From Ampullaceana balthica (taxonomy: Eukaryota; Mollusca; Gastropoda; Lymnaeidae): a stretch of 64,000 nucleotides of DNA. The notes below the pieces were generated by a model. The model worked only from the letters and a program-made list of their open reading frames with translations. It was not told the origin of the DNA and ran no database searches. The stretch covers positions 1,133,501-1,197,500 of the forward strand of contig CALYLW010000061.1 of NCBI GenBank assembly GCA_944989445.1, read 5' to 3'. Below are positions 57,510 to 64,000 of this stretch, piece after piece; the stretch's first letter is position 1, and each line of letters opens with the position of its first letter. A program made the translations under genes and the position numbers.

Positions 57510-57765
57510 TATAGTTAGAGAACGTTATAATTTACAGAGAGAAAACATTGTATTGATATAGTGAGAGAACGTTATAATTTACAGAGAGAAAACATGGTAT
57601 TGATATAGTGAGAGAACGTTATAATTTACAGAGAGAAAACATTGTATTGATATAGTGAGAGAACGTTATAATTTACAGAGAGAAAACATTGTATTGATAT
57701 AGTGAGAGAGCATTATAATTTAGAGAGAGAAAACATTGTATTGATATAGTGAAATAACATATTGT
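57510..57765. repeat. 47-bp minisatellite, about 5 copies
   Basis: TATTGATATAGTGAGAGAAC plus GTTATAATTTACAGAGAGAA AACATTG recurs at 57551, 57598 and 57645. Confidence 0.95.
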
Positions 57766-57939
57766 TTTATTTTAAAAGAGGAAACGTCAAAATGGTTGTA
57801 TACACCAGAGAAGGCAAGCGCTTAAGATTCATACCCTCCTCTGATTATCTCCGCATGTTTTAACACTGAAAGGCGATGTTATTAACTTAATGACAGCACT
57901 TTTCGGGGCTCAATAATACACGGTATCAATCATACTTGG

Positions 57940-58225
57940 GCGTCCCTTATACTTGGGCGTCCCTTATACTTGGGCGTCCCTTATTCTTGGACGTTCCTAA
58001 TACTTTGGCGTCCCTAATACTTGGGCGTCCCTAATCCCTAATACTTTGACGTCCGTAATACTTGTGCGTCCGTAAAACTTGGGCGTCCGAAATACTTGGG
58101 CGTTCCTAATACTAATACTTTGGCGTCCCTTATACTTGGGCGTTCCTAATACTTGGGCATCCTTAATACTTGGGCGTCCCATATATTTGGGCGTCCCTTA
58201 TACTTGGGCGTACCTATTGCTTGGG
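57940..58225. repeat. 17-bp minisatellite (TACTTGGGCGTCCCTTA)
   Basis: About 16 units with substitutions and one partial duplication (CCCTAATCCCTAATAC). Confidence 0.93.
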
Positions 58226-58434
58226 TGTAATGGTCAAACGAAAGGTACGACCCGTATGACCATATTTCGTAGCGGGGTGATCGGTCAGTTTCACTTGCTA
58301 TACGAGTACATAGGTTAAAGGTCAAAGGTTAATCAATATTTTGAGTAGTTTGTTCAGGAAGCACGGCAACAGTCAACACGAGGATCGGACATTTCAAAAT
58401 GGCCGATGCTAGTCGTCTCGAAGTCGTTTTCTTT

Positions 58435-58605
58435 TTAAAAAATAGACAACTATACCTAACCCAGACCCTAAAACAACAACCTTAAAAATAAAAGACTCAA
58501 ACGAAAATCTTTTTCTATTTTAATTTAAAAAATAGACAACTAAACCTAACCCAGACCCTAAAACTGAAACTACAACCTTAAAAAAAAAGACTCAAACGAA
58601 ACTCC
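58435..58605. repeat. Two-copy direct repeat of about 90 bp
   Basis: AAAAAATAGACAACTA, CCTAACCCAGACCCTAAAAC and AAGACTCAAACGAAA recur with small indels. Confidence 0.85.
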
Positions 58606-59292
58606 ACTTAAGAGTTCAAGAATCTAATGTCCTAACCGTGAGACCACAGAAGCTCATGAATCGTATGAATTTTTAAAAATCTTATATCATATTGGCAAGA
58701 AAAGCAGTATCGATGCTAAAATTTTGAACTTCGAGACGAGCAGTATCGATGCTACTTCGAGACGAGCAGCCACTTTCTTTCAAAATATATCCACCCCTCT
58801 CATCCGTCTTAGAATGAGCTTCATAAGAAAGCGAATTTTAGTTTCCGAACTGAAATCTGGACGAAGTATAATGGGTCACATATGAAAACGGATATTAGTT
58901 TGATCATAAAAATATTAAGTACTAGATATAACCCGCCACGTAGCATACGCCGCAGACTTTCTCGTAGACGCTGCAATATACGGGGGAAAGAACGGACACA
59001 AACAGCAGCACGACAAAATGAAAACAACGCGAGTGAACGTCGGGGGTGTTGTTACCTATACCCACCCTGCACCAGCCTCGCTTGCCAACCATAAACTGTG
59101 ATTGGTCGACACTAGCGAGGGTCATTCGTCATGCTTATTTACACACGTATTGTGCTTGTCCTAATTTCAGGTAAATTATATATATATATATCGATATTTA
59201 GGAGAACAATTTAATCATTGCCACGCATAAAATGCATGTATATTGACTGAGACTAAAATCTTTTGCATGTAATGAAAAGGCTTTTTAAAAAA

Positions 59293-59947
59293 TCCCTTAT
59301 ATTAACTCGTGGTGTCTGCTTGCTTGCTTGCTTGAGGCAGGCGGGCGGTGCCTAAAAAACTTTGGATCGGATTTTTAACCCACTTCCTCGTAAGTTAGCG
59401 AGCTGAAATTTTGCAGGCAGTTTTGTGCCGATGATAAAAATTATGTATCAAAATTTCAGATAGAGTACATGTACTGTAATTAAATTATTGAATATTTAGA
59501 TCATTTTATTTATCTCTATCTATCATGTTAATTTTTGAGATCGAGTGTCGCGGTGCGTATTATATTGAACGACCCTTTTAATACTTTCCTGTTGCGCGAT
59601 TCGGTGCGCATTATATTGACGTTACTTTTTAAATATATATTCCCTATTGGTGCGCATTATATTAAAGATGTTTTACGAGACAAAATTAAAATTTTGAATT
59701 TTTGGATTGTCTTGCGCTGCGTATTATAATGAACATTCTTTTAGTTATGTCTCCTATATAACGAATTTATATTATAATGAACATTCTTTTAGTTATGTCT
59801 CCTATATAATGAATTTATAGTAAAAAAACTTGGTTTCTTAAGGTTTTTTTAAAATTAAAAACTGGTTTTATTTCTCAAGTTGTATAGAAATCTATTTTCA
59901 GCTTAACGCGAAGATCCTTGGGTCAAAAGTCACCCATGATATTCTAG
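59293..59947 (+). mobile_element. Helitron-like element with internal iterated motifs
   Basis: Starts A|TCCCTTATATTAACTCGTGG and ends with the imperfect stem GGGTCAAAAGTCACCC, then ATGATATT and CTAG (next base C, not T). Inside, GTGCGYATTATATTGAAC-type motifs occur at about 59552, 59603, 59650, 59717 and 59768. Confidence 0.72.
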
Positions 59948-59957
59948 CCTTTTAAAA

Positions 59958-60420
59958 TCCCTTATATTAACTTCAACGTCTTGTCTCTCTTTCTGTCTGT
60001 CGTGGTCCCGCGGAAAAAAACAAAAGTAAAAAATGACCCACTTCCCGTGATCCTATCGATCTGAATTTTTTTACGTAGACTTGTGTCACCTAACAATACA
60101 TTGTATTTAAATTTCAGATCGATCAAATGTACCGAAATTAAATTGATGAAGTTTTAGTGTATCTCAATGTATCTCTATGTAGCACGTGTAGCAGTCTGCT
60201 ATAGGTGACCTCCACGGTCACTGGAGCCCTCGTTCACCACATCCCCGTGTTTTACAGTACGGGGAGTTCAGTCACGTTCAGTCTGTTAATGTTTATGCTC
60301 GTCTTTCGCGCAGTGCGTATTATAATGAACAAAATCAATACTTTTAGTTATGTCTCATATCTAAGGGATTTAATATTTTAAAAAACTTTCTTTTTTACGG
60401 GTTGTTTATTATGTTGTCAT
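59958..60420 (+). mobile_element. Second Helitron-like copy, 5' end intact, 3' end unclear
   Basis: Starts A|TCCCTTATATTAACTTCAAC only ten bases after the previous CTAG. It carries the AATTTCAGATCGATCAAATG block and one GTGCGTATTATAATGAAC motif (60313). No terminal hairpin found. Confidence 0.6.
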
Positions 60421-60864
60421 TTCTGGCTTAAAATAAAGCTTTCCCTTATTAACCGGAAGTGGTTCAAATTTTCCCTTTCAATAACTTTGCATCTGATTGG
60501 CCAGTTTGATCAGGAGTGGTTGTCATTTCAGACGTCACTTCCACCTCTTCCGCCTTTAAAGACACTAAAATTGCTAGTTCCATGGGTCACATAACATCCT
60601 TTGCCGCCGTTTACTAAAGTAAGGACTATAACTCTTACCAGGTTACACAGTTTTTAAAACGTATTCACATAATGATTAAAATATTGATTACCGACATGGA
60701 CTCATCTATAGACACTGGAATTAACAATAGCCACTGAAATGGACTTAGATGTGATGCACAATAACAAGAGCATGAGCTTATTTACATTCAACAATCATGT
60801 ATGCACACGGATTAACATTTATCATGTCATGGCGTCAGTACGTCATGGCATTCATGTATCACGT
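60421..60864. other. Intergenic stretch without a recognised gene
   Basis: The frame at 60739-61077 is open mainly because it includes the adjacent 15-bp satellite. Confidence 0.5.
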
Positions 60865-60985
60865 GTTATGGGTCACTGTGTCGTGAGTCACTGTGTAGTG
60901 AGTCACTGTGTAGTGAGTCACTGTGTCACGAGTCAATGTGTCGTTAGTCACTGTGTCATGGAGTCACTGTGTCATGAGTCAGTTT
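60865..60985. repeat. 15-bp minisatellite (GAGTCACTGTGTAGT)
   Basis: About eight units. The multiple-of-three period keeps (SHCVV)n open. Confidence 0.92.
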
Positions 60986-61339
60986 GCCAACAAGTTATTT
61001 TTGCTTGCCTTGGAGTCACTGATGTTGTAGATGGCCATGGTGTCAACAATCGTTTAAAGAAATACGCTTGGAATTAGTTAAAGGAATCTGCCGCCTGCCG
61101 TAGCCAGCAGTTTGTCATATCTTTGTTGTCGTATGGCCACAGAAAACGCAGCTCATGGAATAGTTTCAATATTTACCCACGGAAACAGTTATCACAATCC
61201 AAAGCCAGTGCGCATGTCCAATGTCATCAATTCACCGTGCTCCTTGGTGACCCAACTTCCCATTCCACCAGAAGGCTTCCCGGGAATGTTATCATAACGT
61301 GTTGAAATAACCCCCACATTATTACAGGAATTTAGACAA
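60986..61339. other. Intergenic stretch without a recognised gene
   Basis: Short overlapping frames 61112-61305 show no domain. Confidence 0.45.
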
Positions 61340-62055
61340 GCGCCCTTAGTGTGAGAGTTTATAGTAGGCTAGCGCCTTTAGTATGAGAATGTATAGTAGA
61401 CATGCGCCTTTAGTATGAGAGTTTATAGTAGACTAGCGCCCATGGCATGGCAGTTTGTAGTAGACCAGCGCCCTTAATATGAGAGTGTATAGTAGACTAG
61501 CGCCCATAGTGTGGGAGTTTATAATAGACAAACGCCCTTAATATGGGAGTTTATAGTGGACCAGCGCCCTTAGTATGAGAGTTTATAGTAGACTAGCGCC
61601 CATGGCATGGCAGTTTGTAGTAGACCAGCGCCCTTAATATGAGAGTGTATAGTAGACTAGCGCCCATAGTGTGGGAGTTTATAATAGACAAACGCCCTTA
61701 ATATGGGAGTTTATAGTGGACTAGCGCCCTTAGTATGGGAGTTTATAGTGGATCAGCGCCCTTAGTATGGGAGTTTATAGTGGACCAGCGCCCTTAGTAT
61801 GGGAGTTTATAGTGGATCAGCGCCCTTAGTATGGGAGTTTATAGTGGACTAGCGCCCTTAATATGGGAGTTTATAGTGGACCAGCGCCCTTAGTATGGGA
61901 GTTTATAGTGGGCTAGCGCCCTTAATATGGGAGTTTATAGTGGATCAGCGCCCTTAGTATGGGAGTTTATAGTGGACTAGCGCCCTTAATATGGGAGTTT
62001 ATAGTGGATCAGCGCCCTTAGTATGAGAATTTATAGAAGACTAGCGCCCCGAGTA
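61340..62055. repeat. 32-bp minisatellite with 160-bp higher-order period
   Basis: The unit GCGCCCTTAGTATGGGAGTT plus TATAGTGGACCA occurs about 22 times. The variant CATGGCATGGCAG at 61441 recurs at 61601, five units later, with the intervening variants conserved. Confidence 0.95.
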
Positions 62056-63002
62056 AGCGGGAAAATATCTTTTAGATAAAAATCACACGAAAAGTCATAA
62101 GTTTTGCCAGGAACAAAAAAGGTGCAAGACAAAAGTCACCTGAAATAAAGACATAGAAAGAATTTTAACAGGAAAAAAATCAGAAGCAATAAATTCAAAA
62201 GAAATAAGAGTCATAAGCAAAAGTCACAGAATGCAAAAGAAAAACAATAGCTATAACCTATATTCACTTAAGATTAAATAGTTACGCTGTTGAGTTTCAA
62301 TTGTAAAAAGATTTTTTTAATGCTTTGAATTTGTCTGAAAAATTATGGATTAAAACTTTAAAGGTTTAAAACTATAAAAATCGGATGAAAAATTGCAGTT
62401 GTCTAACAAAACAAAACACATTTCTGTAACATTTTAAATTTTCCCCGAATGAATTGAACAATAACTTCACTTTTAATTAAACCAATACTTGATTGCCAAT
62501 ATGCTTCACAAAGTGTATAGCTTGCAACATTGCTCTTAAGACAAGATCACGCACAATAAAAAATGTTGTCAGTCCTCTATGTTTGTATTTTATATGACGT
62601 ATGTTCTATGGCGGATTTAAGGGGGGGGGCTGAACGGGCTAAAGCCAGGGGCCCCAAATGATTTAAGGGCCCCCTAACTTATTTTATTGTATAATAAAGT
62701 TGGGAAAATATTTGCATGAATCCCTGAAATATCATTAAAAGGTTAATAAAATATCATCTATTTATCACGAGAAAATGTCGAAGAGTTTCAAACACCAGAA
62801 ATCGTCATCGTTTGGGAAAATATCTAACAACTATCATACAGTGAAGAGGAGATGTGACTAACGTAAGAAAATTCGTTTTCTTATTTATTTATTTTTAATT
62901 TGGAAGACGATACTTTGATATAATACTGTATAAGTATAATTCAATAATCGAATGTTTAACCAACTACCAAGTAACAGTGGGAAGTATAACGAGTCCAGGA
63001 TA

Positions 63003-63264
63003 GGGGCCGTCCATAAAGTACGTCACGCTCCAGAGGGGGGAGGGGGTGTAAGAAAGTGTGACAGTTTGTGACAGGGGGAGGGGGAGGCCATGTGTGACGT
63101 CACGGTGTTTTATATTAAATTTTAATTATTTTGTTAATAAAAAACAACATTTTTGTTCTAAAGTGAGACGTACCTTAGATCCGAGATTTGTAACAGTTTG
63201 TGACAGGGGGAGGGGAGAGTTAAAAATGGTCAAAAACAGCGTGACGTACTTTATGGACGGCCCC
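63003..63264. mobile_element. MITE, 262 bp, perfect 27-bp inverted repeats, nested in hAT
   Basis: The left end GGGGCCGTCCATAAAGTACG plus TCACGCT is exactly complementary to 63238-63264. ATA flanks both sides (63000-63002 and 63265-63267). Internally TTTGTGACAGGGGGAGG occurs twice. The superfamily was not assigned. Confidence 0.92.
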
Positions 63265-63469
63265 ATATCCTTGGTGGGAAGTGCGGTGTTGTTCATTATG
63301 TGCCGTGCACAGCTCATTCCCTTAATTTGGTTGGGGGGGGGGAGTGCATCACAAGGTTGTCCTGCACAGCCAGACTTTTTTTTCATTTTGCAAAATCTTT
63401 TAAACCTGGCTTGTTGCATCTACTCATCGTTGGTAGGTACTTCAAAAACACCTAAAAGTGGTTGCCTGT

Positions 63470-63922
63470 TAACATAGCCTTGTCTGACACAAGATGGTCA
63501 ACCCGACATGACGCTGTAAGGGCTGTTAATAAATCATACCATAAGATTAAGAATAGTGCAGCACTGGAAGAAATATCAACTGACGAAAATCAGCCGCGTG
63601 ACAGTCGACTTGAAGTAGAAGGATTTCGGAAGGAACTTGAACAACTGGAACTCGCAATTTTACTTGAAATTTGGGACACAATTTTAGAAAGATTTCAGAA
63701 AAGAATGTATCCCTTCAAGAGCGGGGACTATCTTTTAATTCAGACATGCATTTGTTGAAATCTCTCCTTAAGTTTGTTAAAAGACAGCGTTCTGAATTTG
63801 ACTCCTATGAACAAAAAGGAAAGGACAAGTCCATGAAGAAAGAGTATAACCAAGTGAAGGGCCATCAGCCGAAACAGTATTTTCCCCGAGACAAAAATTC
63901 AAGGTTGAGGTATTTCTGGTAA
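63470..63922 (+). pseudogene. ZMYM1-like hAT transposase fragment with frameshift
   Basis: The first frame reads LSDTRWSTRHDAVRAVNKSY and then LEVEGFRKELEQLELAILLE, IWDTILERFQKRM. Near 63705 homology passes to another frame: NVSLQERGLSFNSDMHLLKS then LLKFVKRQRSEFDSYEQKGK, ending RLRYFW. The SDTRWSARxDA start and the LQ...L...L..FxxFExKGK layout are the ZMYM1/hAT core also seen at 34796-35420. The frameshift and later stop make this copy defective within the window. Confidence 0.83.
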
Positions 63923-64000
63923 TCATTGAAAAACTCTCTTCAGCCCTACAATACTGGTTAGACGTATAAGCAGAAATCCATGAGAAATTTGGCTTTCTTA

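Larger units (their letters stand above)
62606..64000 (+). mobile_element. hAT element with ZMYM1-like transposase, right end beyond the window
   Basis: The left end CTATGGCGGATTTAAGG and the following GGCTGAACGGGCTAAAGCCA match the element at 50379. It is interrupted by the MITE at 63003-63264 and carries the broken transposase at 63470-63922. No right terminus within the window. Confidence 0.8.

Noticed and set aside
60739..61077. 112-codon ORF with SHCVV repeats
   Set aside because: Open mainly because of the 15-bp satellite; flanking residues show no family.

Overview
This window is animal nuclear DNA. It is AT-rich, intron-containing, and crowded with microsatellites, minisatellites and transposon remnants. 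The repertoire (Helitrons, hAT elements with a ZMYM1-like transposase, CR1/L2/jockey-type LINE ends, tRNA-derived SINEs) together with a NACHT-WD gene of NWD type would fit a mollusc, perhaps a gastropod. No rRNA or mitochondrial marker is present, so the taxon is inference only.

Region 1 (1-12.2 kb) holds the only convincing host gene: a plus-strand NWD1/NWD2-like STAND NTPase. I rebuilt it from splice sites and codon phase as nine exons (139-191, 683-744, 2203-2417, 3391-3507, 5068-5232, 6176-6362, 7228-7382, 7770-11747, 11967-12194). All junctions agree in phase and give 1,719 codons to a stop; the 5' end lies outside the window or is unseen. The order is a DUF4062-type N-terminus, a NACHT NTPase with Walker A and B motifs, then a long WD40 region. 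One intron is of GC-AG type and carries eight 77-bp tandem copies derived from the downstream exon edge. Other introns hold a hAT relic with a transposase C-terminus, two hAT-type MITEs with imperfect 8-bp target duplications, a pogo-like MITE, a tRNA-derived SINE with a perfect 10-bp duplication, and a 57-bp-arm near-perfect palindrome.

Region 2 (12.2-34 kb) has no confident gene. It contains Helitron copies, long minisatellites (67, 16, 28, 24 and 21 bp units, two with higher-order periods), a foldback element at 30.4-30.8 kb, a LINE C-terminal fragment at 27.3-27.6 kb, and an unidentified pair of overlapping minus-strand ORFs at 20.8-21.3 kb.

Region 3 (34-51 kb) has three hAT elements with recognisable 8-bp target duplications, one carrying a broken ZMYM1/DUF4371-like transposase. 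It also has a small Helitron with textbook A|TC...CTAG|T ends, two tandem CAA-rich Helitron-like elements, two truncated LINE copies, and an 18-bp satellite of about 1 kb.

Region 4 (51-64 kb) consists of further minisatellites (28, 31, 22, 47, 17, 15 and 32 bp), Helitron copies with internal iterated motifs, and a second ZMYM1-like hAT element interrupted by a MITE with perfect 27-bp inverted repeats.

The genes do not form an operon or pathway. The window is one STAND-family gene followed by about 50 kb of repeat-dominated intergenic DNA. Calls rest on reading the sequence; no database search was run.
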